This document shows, piece after piece, positions 1-5,062 of a DNA stretch of 5,224 nucleotides. Position 1 is the first letter of the stretch, and the number at the start of each line of letters is the position of its first letter. Location of the stretch: the NCBI GenBank assembly GCA_017558545.1, contig JAFYUG010000271.1:1-5224 (forward strand), read 5' to 3'. The stretch comes from Oscillospiraceae bacterium (GTDB taxonomy: Bacteria > Bacillota > Clostridia > Oscillospirales > Oscillospiraceae). The notes under the pieces are model-generated. The model was not told the origin of the DNA and ran no database searches. It saw nothing but the letters and a program-made list of their open reading frames with translations. The position numbers and the translations under genes are program-made.

Positions 1-382
1 CCAGCTCACCGATGATGTTTCGCAGCGTGGTGGCGGTGAGGTTCTCAATGGCGTTCATGGGATGCTCCACGCCGTAGGTATACAGCTTGGGGTCGGTGAT
101 CTGGAAATAGATCACGGTATCGATCTGCATGGTGACGTTATCCTTGGTGATAACGGGCTGAGGGGGGAAGTCTGCAACCTGCTCCTTGAGAGAAACGATT
201 TTGGCAACTCTCTCGAAGAAGGGAATCTTGATATGCAGACCAACAGTCCAGGTGGTGGAATATGCGCCGAGGCGCTCAATAACATAAGCCTTTGCCTGCT
301 GAACAACCCGAATATTCTTTATAAGAATAATGAGAAGAATCAGCACGATGATGATGGGTATCAAAAGTTTGAATGTAGGCAT
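1..382 (-). CDS. SPFH/Band 7 (slipin/stomatin-like) membrane protein, N-terminal part, runs off left edge
   Basis: A partial gene with 127 codons inside the window. The ATG at 382 follows a strong AAGGAGG (396-390) by 7 bases. The product starts with one hydrophobic membrane anchor (about residues 5-21, rich in I and L). It then enters a typical SPFH/Band 7 domain: NIRVVQQAKAYVIERLGAY near 23-41, GLHIKIPFFERV near 48-59, SLKEQVADFPPQPVITKDN near 64-82 and QIDTVIYFQITDP near 86-98. This order (anchor, VVQQ..A.VIERLG, IPF.E+V, TKDNV.....V.Y.+.DP) is that of slipins and QmcA-like proteins, which oligomerise at the membrane and scaffold lipid microdomains. The missing part should hold the rest of the SPFH domain and a coiled coil. 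It lies 45 bases downstream of the NfeD-family gene on the same strand, and NfeD/slipin pairs are a known conserved arrangement. Family assignment is firm; the cellular target is unknown. Confidence 0.93.
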   Translation of the reverse strand, partial: MPTFKLLIPIIIVLILLIILIKNIRVVQQAKAYVIERLGAYSTTWTVGLHIKIPFFERVAKIVSLKEQVADFPPQPVITKDNVTMQIDTVIYFQITDPKLYTYGVEHPMNAIENLTATTLRNIIGEL

Positions 383-427
383 AGTATTTCCTCCTTATTG
401 AAATTTCTTCCTAATGGTTTCAAAAGA

Positions 428-862
428 TTATTCCGCTAATCCCTGAGCCACGATGAGCTTCACGCCCTCTATGGCCTTGACGGTGACAACGCTGCCGGAA
501 GTGATGATGCTGCCATCCTCGCTTCTTGCGCTCCACTCCTTGCCGTCGCAAAATACGCTGCCCTCGCCGGCGAGATTATCTATGCGCTCTCTAACGGTGG
601 CCTTCACGCCTATAACGCGGTCGGCGTTGGTGGGCTGCTTTTTGCCGTTTACATACTTCTTAACAATGGGTCGGGTGAGTATCATGGTGAGAATGCTGAC
701 AACAGCAAACCAGCCAATTTGCAGCCATACGGGCGCATCCAGCAGCGCCGCAATCAAAGCGCAGATACTGCCCAGCGCAAACCATATGGACACAATGCCA
801 ACAGTTACGGCCTCCAAAATGAGAAACACAACTATGGCCGCACCCCAAATTGTTATCATCAT
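428..862 (-). CDS. Short NfeD-family membrane protein
   Basis: A 144-residue protein. The ATG at 862 lies 8 bases after AGGAGGG (877-871); a second ATG follows at once (859). Three hydrophobic segments cover about residues 5-21, 23-42 and 45-65. A charged linker (RPIVKKYVNGKKQP, 64-77) leads to a C-terminal beta-rich domain, 80-144, with the NfeD OB-fold pattern: DRVIGVKATV, then FCDGKEWSARSEDG, GSIITSGSVVTVKAIEG and KLIV. There is no ClpP-like protease domain, so this is the short NfeD type that is usually coupled to a slipin/SPFH gene, as seen here just downstream. The pair probably works as a membrane scaffold or quality-control complex; that is family knowledge, not visible in the sequence. 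The reading frame is open upstream to a possible start at 964, but that extension crosses the promoters and lacks a ribosome site. Confidence 0.92.
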   Translation of the reverse strand: MMITIWGAAIVVFLILEAVTVGIVSIWFALGSICALIAALLDAPVWLQIGWFAVVSILTMILTRPIVKKYVNGKKQPTNADRVIGVKATVRERIDNLAGEGSVFCDGKEWSARSEDGSIITSGSVVTVKAIEGVKLIVAQGLAE

Positions 863-890
863 AGGGCAAGCCCTCCTTTCATGATACCAT

Positions 891-919
891 TCTATACCTT
901 CTACAAGGTGGAAGGTCAA
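891..919 (-). promoter_or_regulatory. Candidate proximal promoter of the NfeD/SPFH operon
   Basis: On the minus strand TTGACC (919-914), a 17-base spacer and TATAGA (896-891). Transcription would start near 884, giving a leader of only about 22 bases that still contains the ribosome site at 877-871. The spacer holds a small inverted repeat, ACCTT-CTAC-AAGGT (896-909 on the plus strand), that could be an operator. This is the weaker of two candidates. Confidence 0.45.
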
Positions 920-928
920 TAGATAATT

Positions 929-941
929 TGTAAATTTTACA
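929..941. promoter_or_regulatory. Palindromic operator-like site TGTAAA-T-TTTACA
   Basis: A perfect 6-base inverted repeat around one central T, in the divergent control region between the two candidate minus-strand promoters. The same half-site recurs at 1005-1010 (TGTAAA), 1031-1036 (TTTACA) and, with one change, 1059-1064 (TGTAAC). Recurrence in only 136 bases suggests a regulator binding site, but AT-rich promoter sequence also makes such matches by chance. Confidence 0.4.
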
Positions 942-981
942 CCAAATATACCATTATTTCGCACACTTTATGGTCACTTCC

Positions 982-1010
982 ATTATACACTATATCCAAA
1001 TCTTTGTAAA
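982..1010 (-). promoter_or_regulatory. Distal sigma-A-type promoter of the NfeD/SPFH operon
   Basis: On the minus strand TTTACA (1010-1005), exactly 17 bases, then a consensus TATAAT (987-982). This is the best promoter in the divergent region; its start would be near 975, leaving a leader of about 110 bases. Its -35 box lies back to back with the probable -35 box of the regulator gene (1025-1030), so the two directions may compete or be co-regulated. Confidence 0.7.
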
Positions 1011-1024
1011 TCAAAAAATAAGTC

Positions 1025-1051
1025 TTTACTTTTACACTTTAGTGCTATAAA
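1025..1051 (+). promoter_or_regulatory. Probable promoter of the TrpR-like regulator / methyltransferase operon
   Basis: An extended -10, TGC-TATAAA (1043-1051), with a suboptimally spaced TTTACT (1025-1030, 15-base spacer). Extended -10 promoters tolerate a poor -35. A short palindrome, CACT-TT-AGTG (1035-1044), sits between the boxes. A wider inverted repeat, TTACAC (1032-1037) and GTGTAA (1058-1063), brackets the -10. Both suggest repression at this promoter, possibly autoregulation by the first gene product. Confidence 0.5.
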
Positions 1052-1102
1052 ATGGTGGTGTAACACAGAAATAAATTTATCACCCCAAAAGGAGATAATC
1101 AC

Positions 1103-1411
1103 ATGAATAAGCGTAACAGAAAGCCCCGCAACGAGGATATGTATAAGGCCATACTGGCTCTGCGCGATGTGGACGAATGCATCAAGTTCTTTGATGATCT
1201 TTGCACCGTAAGCGAGCTTCAGGCAATGGAACAGCGTTTCCAGGTGGCAGTGCTGCTGGAGCAGGGTCTTATCTATAACGAAATTCTCGAGCAGACCGGC
1301 GCATCCAGCGCCACCATCAGCCGCGTCAACCGCTCTTTGCAGTACGGCAACGATGGCTACTCCGTTGTGTTCGAGCGTCTGGGTCTCATCCCCAAGAAGG
1401 ACGAGCAGTGA
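1103..1411 (+). CDS. YerC/YecD-type TrpR-like DNA-binding regulator
   Basis: A 102-residue, mostly helical protein. The ATG at 1103 follows AAAGGAG (1088-1094) by 8 bases. It matches the YerC/YecD subgroup of the Trp repressor superfamily: a basic N-terminus (NKRNRKPRNEDMYKAIL), a helix with DVDECIKFFDDLCTVSELQAM (about 22-42), QRFQVAVLLEQG (44-55), and a helix-turn-helix at about 57-78 whose recognition helix carries SSATISRVNRSL (68-79). The C-terminus GYSVVFERLGL is also typical. Length is normal for the family. Ligand and targets of this subgroup are not established; it should not be assumed to sense tryptophan. The gene overlaps the methyltransferase gene through TGATG, so the two are translationally coupled, and the regulator may control its own operon. 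Confidence 0.93.
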   Translation: MNKRNRKPRNEDMYKAILALRDVDECIKFFDDLCTVSELQAMEQRFQVAVLLEQGLIYNEILEQTGASSATISRVNRSLQYGNDGYSVVFERLGLIPKKDEQ

Positions 1412-2142
1412 TGGAGGCCTACGGACAGCTTGCCGTCAGCTATGACTTCCTTACGGGAGATGTGCCTTACGGCGAATTTGCCCAATATTACGAAAAGCTT
1501 CTGATTCAGGAGGGTAAGGAAAATCTTACCCTCCTGGATTTGTGCTGCGGCACAGGCACTCTCACCTTTCTTATGGCGGAAAAAGGCCACGAAATGATAG
1601 GCGTGGATATTTCCGAGGAGATGCTGGCCGTGGCCGCGGGCAAAAATGATGATTTCAAGGGACGTGTGAAGCCCATATTCCTCTGTCAGGAAGCTGCGGA
1701 GCTGGATCTCTTCGGCACCGTTGAGGGCGCATACTGCTCTCTGGACGGCATGAACTATCTGCCCCCCGAGGATTTGCCTGAGCTATTCCATAGACTCCAC
1801 CTCTTCATTGAGCCGGGCGGAAAGCTGGCCTTCGACTTCCATTCCCCTGAGCGCCTGCGCTCGCTGGACGGGGGCACCTTCGTGGACGAGGACGAGGATA
1901 TGCTCTGCCTTTGGAGAGCGGAGTTCGACGAGGAGGAGCAGGCTCTTGTCTACGGCATGGATATATTCCGCCGCAAGGGTAAGCTCTGGGAGCGGGAAAT
2001 GGAAGAGCACGTGGAGTTTGTCCATGAGCCGGAGGCTCTTTTGGCGCTGCTGCGAGAGTGCGGCTTTGCTGATGCCAAGCTCCTCACCGACGGCCCTCAG
2101 AACGAAATAGGCAGACTTTATATAGTGGCAGTGAACGGATAA
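1411..2142 (+). CDS. Class I SAM-dependent methyltransferase, substrate unknown
   Basis: A 243-residue protein with a Rossmann-type SAM-binding core. Motif I is LLDLCCGTGT at residues 41-50. The acidic ribose-binding residue is D66 in MIGVDISEEML (62-72). The motif IV region is around CSLDGMNYLPPEDL (109-122), and the post-core strand is FIEPGGKLAFDFHSP (132-146). The N-terminal AYGQLAVSYDFLTGDVPYGEFAQYY is typical of the UbiE-like or Methyltransf_25/31 group, which acts on small molecules or cofactors. The C-terminal half is acidic (DEDEDMLCLW, FDEEEQ) and may form a substrate lid. The ATG at 1411 overlaps the regulator stop by one base; a GTG at 1408 is an alternative. GAAGGA at 1396-1401 serves as the ribosome site. 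The substrate cannot be read from the sequence. Confidence 0.9.
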   Translation: MEAYGQLAVSYDFLTGDVPYGEFAQYYEKLLIQEGKENLTLLDLCCGTGTLTFLMAEKGHEMIGVDISEEMLAVAAGKNDDFKGRVKPIFLCQEAAELDLFGTVEGAYCSLDGMNYLPPEDLPELFHRLHLFIEPGGKLAFDFHSPERLRSLDGGTFVDEDEDMLCLWRAEFDEEEQALVYGMDIFRRKGKLWEREMEEHVEFVHEPEALLALLRECGFADAKLLTDGPQNEIGRLYIVAVNG

Positions 2143-2177
2143 AAATAAATTGATGCCGCCAAAGGCACAGGGGATAC

Positions 2178-2285
2178 GGATTGCCACGTCGAATCAGTTC
2201 CCTCCTCGCGGCATAGCCGCTGCGGTCGATTGCTAAAAACATGCCACTGGCATGTTTTCTTAACGCATCGACTCCTCGCAATGAC
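2178..2285 (+). repeat. 108-base dispersed-repeat mosaic (GGATTGCCACGTCG ... CTCCTCGCAATGAC)
   Basis: The left end GGATTGCC and right end CTCCTCGCAATGAC resemble a short intergenic repeat common across many bacterial genomes, usually read as GTCATTGCGAGGAG...GGCAATCC on the other strand. Inside, the pair GATTGC ... TCCTCGC occurs twice (2179/2203 and 2228/2273), so it looks like two tandem diverged units. The second is enlarged by a hairpin at 2236-2258. A further hairpin, GCGGC-ATA-GCCGC, is at 2208-2220. No open frame here looks protein-coding. The match to a known repeat type is from memory and not checked. Confidence 0.6.
2236..2262 (+). terminator. Probable intrinsic terminator of the regulator/methyltransferase operon
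   Basis: A perfect 10-base stem, AAAACATGCC (2236-2245) with GGCATGTTTT (2249-2258), loop ACT, continuing into CTTAA. The GC-rich upper stem and the U-rich descending arm plus tail (TTTTCTT) fit a Rho-independent terminator about 95 bases after the methyltransferase stop. The stem is AT-flanked on both sides, so it could act in both directions. It is embedded in a dispersed repeat, so it may have arrived with the repeat. Confidence 0.55.
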
Positions 2286-2307
2286 CTATATTTTAGCTTG
2301 CACCATT

Positions 2308-2333
2308 GTAGGGGACGGCGTCTCGACGTCCCG
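2308..2333 (+). repeat. REP-like unit 1 (GTAG + hairpin)
   Basis: GTAG at 2308-2311 is followed at once by a hairpin: GGGACG (2312-2317) pairs with CGTCCC (2327-2332), with a G/A mismatch and two further C-G pairs inside and a 3-base loop. It shares the frame GTAGGGNACG ... CGTNCCG with the units at 2338, 5020 and 5113, and lies 30 bases start to start from the next unit in the same orientation. Confidence 0.6.
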
Positions 2334-2337
2334 CACC

Positions 2338-2362
2338 GTAGGGAACGGTCTTGACCGTTCCG
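2338..2362 (+). repeat. REP-like unit 2 (GTAG + perfect 9-bp hairpin), part of a 29-bp exact repeat
   Basis: GTAG (2338-2341), then GGAACGGTC (2342-2350), loop TT, GACCGTTCC (2353-2361). The stretch 2334-2362 is identical, base for base, to 5109-5137 in the same orientation. It sits upstream of hslO, with the start codon about 50 bases further on. It has no T-tract, so it is not a standard terminator. Confidence 0.7.
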
Positions 2363-2375
2363 TTCTCAAGCAGAT

Positions 2376-2393
2376 TGCCGCCCATAGGCGGCA
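2376..2393 (+). promoter_or_regulatory. Hairpin directly upstream of the hslO ribosome site
   Basis: A perfect 7-base stem, TGCCGCC (2376-2382) with GGCGGCA (2387-2393), loop CATA, ending 4 bases before the AAAGGAAAA ribosome site (2398-2405). No GTAG precedes it, so it is not clearly one of the REP-like units. It could shield the 5' end, stop transcripts poorly, or set hslO translation. Function is inferred only from position. Confidence 0.4.
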
Positions 2394-2410
2394 TAGAAAG
2401 GAAAATTACT

Positions 2411-3274
2411 ATGGCAAAAATTATACGCGCCATTGCAGGCGATGATTTTATTAAAATTGCGGTTATCGAAGCCCGGGACATAGTTGAGCGGGCCCGCCAA
2501 ATCCACGGTCTCAGCCCCACCGCAGCCGCAGCCCTTGGCCGCACCCTCTGCGCCACCAGCTTGATGGGCAACATGATGAAGGAGGCTGACGCCGCCGTAA
2601 CCGTCCGCATCAACGGAGGCGGCCCCATAGGCAGCGTTCTGGCCGTCAGCGATTGCGAAGGCAATGTACGCGGCTATGTCACCGACCCCACTGTTGACCT
2701 GCCCCTCCGCTCCGACGGCAAGCTGGATGTTGGCGGAGCCGTTGGCAGAGAAGGCATGCTCACCGTTATCAAGGACATAGGCCTCCGCGAGCCCTATATT
2801 GGCAGCACGGAGCTTATCTCCGGCGAAATCGCCGAAGACTTTTCCGCCTACTATGTGGAAAGCGAGCAGATTCCCGCCGCCTGCGGTCTTGGCGTGCTGG
2901 TGGACACCGATTGCTCCATCCGCGCAGCCGGCGGCTTCATAGTTCAGCTTATGCCCGGCGCTCCCGATGGCCTCATCGAGAAGCTGGAGGACAATATCTT
3001 CTTCATGGATCAGCTCACCACCATTTTGGACGAGGACGGCGTTGAGGAGATTATAAATCAGGTACTCAAGGGTCTCGAGCCCCGCATTTTGGAAGAGAGC
3101 GAAGCCGAGTACCGCTGCTATTGCTCCCGCGAGCGCGTTGCCGAGGCTCTTAAGAGCGTTGGCGCAGCCGCTTTGGAGGAAATTGCCCAGCAGACCGAGC
3201 CCACCGAGGTTGGCTGCCAGTTCTGCGACAAGGTTTACGTTTTCACTCAGGACGATATAAAGGCTCTTATATAA
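2411..3274 (+). CDS. hslO: Hsp33 family redox-regulated molecular chaperone
   Basis: A 287-residue protein, normal length for Hsp33. The ATG at 2411 follows an AAAGGAAAA ribosome site. The N-terminal fold starts AKIIRAIAGDDFIKIAVIEARDIV and continues with SPTAAAALGRTLCATSLMG (35-53), NGGGPIG (68-74), GNVRGYV (84-90) and GREGMLTVIKDIG (112-124). The GEIAEDFSAYYVESEQIPAA segment (138-157) is a family hallmark. The C-terminal zinc redox switch is intact: CxC at C236/C238 and CxxC at C269/C272, 30 residues apart. In the family these four cysteines bind zinc when reduced; oxidation releases it and unfolds the linker, activating a cytosolic holdase that protects proteins during oxidative and heat stress. 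An in-frame extension upstream to 2351 starts at TTG inside a repeat and is rejected. No strong promoter is visible in front. The MFS gene follows after 19 bases, so the two are probably co-transcribed. Confidence 0.97.
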   Translation: MAKIIRAIAGDDFIKIAVIEARDIVERARQIHGLSPTAAAALGRTLCATSLMGNMMKEADAAVTVRINGGGPIGSVLAVSDCEGNVRGYVTDPTVDLPLRSDGKLDVGGAVGREGMLTVIKDIGLREPYIGSTELISGEIAEDFSAYYVESEQIPAACGLGVLVDTDCSIRAAGGFIVQLMPGAPDGLIEKLEDNIFFMDQLTTILDEDGVEEIINQVLKGLEPRILEESEAEYRCYCSRERVAEALKSVGAAALEEIAQQTEPTEVGCQFCDKVYVFTQDDIKALI

Positions 3275-3293
3275 TTATATAGGGAGATAGACC

Positions 3294-4487
3294 ATGGAAA
3301 AGCAGAGAGAGAAGATAAAACTTAATATTCCCCTCCTGCTTTTGGTGGTGCTTTTGGCGGCCAATATGCGAGCCAGCTACACGGGCGTTGGCACAGTTGT
3401 GAACCAAATTCAGGCGGAACTTGGGCTAAGCAGCGCCGCGGCAGGCATGATAACCACCATTCCCATCATCGTCTTTGCCATAATCTGCCCTCTGGCCTCT
3501 GCCATCAGCGAAAAAATCTCCGTTGGCAAAATGCTGGAGTGGGCCCTTATATTCGTGTGCATAGGCGTTGGCCTTCGCGCCCTTTTTGGCGCCTTCGGCC
3601 TTTTTACAGGCACAGCCCTTATGGCCGTGGGTGTCGGCATTATGAACAGCCTCATGATAGTGCTCATAAAGCTGCGCTTCCCTGCCCATGTGGGCCTTGT
3701 CAGCTCCCTTTATACCACCACCATGAGCGTCACCACCGCCATGAGCATGGCTATAAACGTTCCTCTCTCCGGCTTCATAGGCTGGCGCGGCGTTTTGGCC
3801 ATGTGGGTTATTGCCGCTTTGGCCGCCATCATCCTTTGGGCGCCCCAGTCCCGCCTTCCCGATAACGCAGGAGGCGCAAGCCGTGGTGAAAAGGGTCTTA
3901 TTTTCAAGATGATGGGCTCATGGAGAGCATGGCTACTTTTGGGCTACATGGGAACTCAGTCCCTGCTGTTCTACTGTATGTCCGCATGGCTGCCCTCCAT
4001 TTTGCAGTGGCGCGGCATGGCACCCGGCGAAGCCGCCGGCATTGCCACCACCTTGCAGATAATAAGCCTCGCCACCACCCTTTTGGTGCCCATTTTCATG
4101 GAAAAGCTGCCTTGGCGCGGCCTCGTCATGGCCTGCAACGGCTGCTATATTGGCGGCGCACTGTTTTTCGGTTTCTCCCCCTTGGGCGGCGTGGGCTTTT
4201 GGATCGCCATCGTGCTGCTGGCCTTGGGCGTTGGCACGGGATTTTCCGTTTGCATCTTCCTCTTCTCCGCCCGCAGCGCCTCACCTGCCGAGGCCTCCGC
4301 AATTTCCGGCTTTGCCCAGTGCGGCGGCTATGTTTTGGCAGCCGTCGGCCCCGTTTTGATGGGCAGACTCTTCGATATAAGCGGCAGCTGGGTGGGCGGC
4401 ATGGTGTTTTGGTTCGTAATTCTCATCGCCATGACCATTTTCTCATGGTTTTCCACAGAAAAAGCCTATATTTTGCAGAAAAAATAA
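3294..4487 (+). CDS. MFS transporter, CynX/NimT-like
   Basis: A 397-residue integral membrane protein. The ATG at 3294 follows AGGGAG (3281-3286) by 7 bases. About 12 hydrophobic segments are visible, roughly at 11-30, 50-70, 82-100, 104-126, 135-160, 166-185, 212-232, 245-267, 275-295, 301-322, 337-358 and 368-388, with a cytoplasmic loop of about 25 residues in the middle (186-211). The start of TM1, NMRASYTGVGTVVNQIQAEL (24-43), and LGLSSAAAGMITTIPIIVF (43-61) match the CynX/NimT (cyanate / 2-nitroimidazole transporter) subfamily of the major facilitator superfamily. FPAHVGLVSSLYTTTMS (129-145) and SASPAEASAISGFAQCGGY (328-346) also fit. Members move small anions or drugs by proton coupling, but the substrate cannot be called here. 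It follows hslO closely. No GC-rich terminator is seen before the tRNA promoter. Confidence 0.9.
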   Translation: MEKQREKIKLNIPLLLLVVLLAANMRASYTGVGTVVNQIQAELGLSSAAAGMITTIPIIVFAIICPLASAISEKISVGKMLEWALIFVCIGVGLRALFGAFGLFTGTALMAVGVGIMNSLMIVLIKLRFPAHVGLVSSLYTTTMSVTTAMSMAINVPLSGFIGWRGVLAMWVIAALAAIILWAPQSRLPDNAGGASRGEKGLIFKMMGSWRAWLLLGYMGTQSLLFYCMSAWLPSILQWRGMAPGEAAGIATTLQIISLATTLLVPIFMEKLPWRGLVMACNGCYIGGALFFGFSPLGGVGFWIAIVLLALGVGTGFSVCIFLFSARSASPAEASAISGFAQCGGYVLAAVGPVLMGRLFDISGSWVGGMVFWFVILIAMTIFSWFSTEKAYILQKK

Positions 4488-4513
4488 TTTTCCAAAAAAA
4501 TTTAAATTATGTA

Positions 4514-4542
4514 TTGACAAAGCGCCGTGTCTTTGGTATTAT
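4514..4542 (+). promoter_or_regulatory. Strong promoter of the tRNA cluster
   Basis: TTGACA (4514-4519), 17-base spacer, TATTAT (4537-4542) preceded by TGG, which gives an extended -10. The predicted start is near 4549, about 23 bases before tRNA-Val. A 12-base direct repeat, ACAAAGCGC(C/T)GT, occurs at 4517-4528 and 4544-4555, 27 bases apart, one copy at the -35 and one at the start site. Confidence 0.88.
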
Positions 4543-4571
4543 AACAAAGCGCTGTTTAAGCGGCGCCCGAT

Positions 4572-4648
4572 GGGGGCTTAGCTCAGCTGGTTAGAGCACC
4601 TGCCTTACAAGCAGGGGGTCATTGGTTCGAGTCCAATAGTCCCCACCA
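4572..4648 (+). tRNA. tRNA-Val (UAC)
   Basis: The full cloverleaf is visible. The acceptor stem GGGGGCT pairs with AGTCCCC (one G-U). The D stem is GCTC/GAGC, the anticodon stem CCTGC/GCAGG with loop CTTACAA, and the T stem ATTGG/CCAAT with TTCGAGT. The anticodon TAC is at 4606-4608. Discriminator A73 and CCA (4646-4648) are encoded. It is the first gene of the cluster, 6 bases before tRNA-Phe. Confidence 0.98.
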
Positions 4649-4654
4649 TCATTC

Positions 4655-4730
<76 letters not shown>

Positions 4731-4733
4731 TTT

Positions 4734-4809
4734 GCGGCTGTAGCTCATCCGGTAGAGCGCCACCTTGCCAAGGTGGAGGTAGCGAGTTCGAGCCTCGTCA
4801 GCCGCTCCA
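4734..4809 (+). tRNA. tRNA-Gly (GCC)
   Basis: The acceptor GCGGCTG pairs with CAGCCGC. The anticodon stem CCACC/GGTGG has loop TTGCCAA, with anticodon GCC at 4767-4769. The T stem is GCGAG/CTCGT with one G-U. Discriminator U73, usual for bacterial tRNA-Gly, and CCA (4807-4809) are encoded. Confidence 0.98.
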
Positions 4810-4814
4810 CAAAA

Positions 4815-4848
4815 AGACGATTTGCTCCAGAGATGGAGCAAATTGTTT
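4815..4848 (+). terminator. Terminator-like or attenuator hairpin between tRNA-Gly and tRNA-Cys
   Basis: The core stem ATTTGCTCC (4820-4828) pairs with GGAGCAAAT (4835-4843), loop AGAGAT. In the tRNA-sense RNA it extends outward to 14 pairs (4815-4828 with 4835-4848) using two G-U wobbles. An A-tract lies before it and a U-rich arm (TTGTTT) closes it. The tail is weaker than in the cluster's final terminator, so partial termination or a processing signal is more likely than a full stop. Confidence 0.45.
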
Positions 4849-4852
4849 ATAT

Positions 4853-4927
4853 GGCGCCATAGCCAAGCGGTAAGGCAGCGGACTGCAAATCCGCGATTCC
4901 CCGGTCCGATTCCGGGTGGCGCCTCCA
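4853..4927 (+). tRNA. tRNA-Cys (GCA)
   Basis: The acceptor GGCGCCA pairs with TGGCGCC. The D arm is short, typical of tRNA-Cys. The anticodon stem GCGGA/TCCGC has loop CTGCAAA, with anticodon GCA at 4885-4887. The T stem is CCCGG/CCGGG. Discriminator U73, an identity element for tRNA-Cys, and CCA are encoded. It is set apart from the other three tRNAs by 43 bases with a hairpin. Confidence 0.98.
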
Positions 4928-4960
4928 AAAAAGACCATGACTTATGTCATGGTCTTTTTT
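4927..4960 (+). terminator. Strong intrinsic terminator of the tRNA cluster
   Basis: The stem GACCATGAC (4933-4941) pairs with GTCATGGTC (4946-4954), loop TTAT, followed by six T (4955-4960). Six A precede the stem, so it is symmetric and could also end transcription coming from the right. It begins right at the CCA of tRNA-Cys. Confidence 0.92.
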
Positions 4961-5002
4961 GGTTTTGTCCCTACGGATGCGCAGAAGATTAAAACCCACT
5001 CA

Positions 5003-5018
5003 TTTAAAGGCCCCCTTC
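5003..5018 (+). repeat. Truncated copy of the TTTAAAGGCCCCCTTC repeat
   Basis: Identical over 16 bases to 5180-5195, where the sequence goes on into a full hairpin. Here it stops at what would be the hairpin loop and gives way to a GTAG hairpin unit (5020). This may mark an insertion or deletion junction. Confidence 0.55.
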
Positions 5019-5019
5019 T

Positions 5020-5046
5020 GTAGGGCACGATACCCACATCGTGCCG
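5020..5046 (+). repeat. REP-like unit 3 (GTAG + 8-bp hairpin)
   Basis: GTAG (5020-5023), then GGCACGAT (5024-5031), loop ACCCAC, ATCGTGCC (5038-5045), G. The stem sequence differs from units 1, 2 and 4, but each changed position is paired by a matching change on the other arm. Confidence 0.65.
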
Positions 5047-5062
5047 TTATTGAGATACACTC

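Noticed and set aside
453..884. A 143-residue plus-strand frame antisense to the NfeD gene
   Set aside because: It is a mirror of a well-supported coding frame with recognisable domains; it has no ribosome site and no family resemblance.
863..964. N-terminal extension of the NfeD protein to an upstream ATG at 964
   Set aside because: It would cover a promoter and the operator-like palindrome, has no ribosome site, and adds a segment unlike the family. The ATG at 862 has an AGGAGGG at good distance.
2308..2362. CRISPR-like repeats
   Set aside because: Only two non-identical hairpins stand next to each other, with no spacers of even length; the other copies are scattered nearly 3 kb away and no cas gene is present.
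2351..2410. N-terminal extension of Hsp33 to a TTG at 2351
   Set aside because: It begins inside a repeat hairpin, lacks a ribosome site and adds 20 residues absent from Hsp33; MAKIIRAIAG at 2411 is the usual family start.
2143..2410. A riboswitch or T-box leader for hslO
   Set aside because: No conserved riboswitch core or T-box sequence could be recognised; the hairpins are better explained as dispersed repeats and a terminator.
4488..4510. A terminator after the MFS gene
   Set aside because: The stretch is AT-rich with A and T runs but has no GC-bearing stem, so an intrinsic terminator cannot be supported.
3920..4594. A 224-residue plus-strand frame overlapping the transporter end and running into tRNA-Val
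   Set aside because: It is an out-of-frame shadow of the MFS gene: Arg/His-rich, no membrane or domain pattern, no ribosome site, and it crosses a promoter and a tRNA.
4900..4990. An integration site at the 3' end of tRNA-Cys
   Set aside because: No duplicate of the tRNA 3' end and no integrase gene is visible; a normal terminator follows directly.
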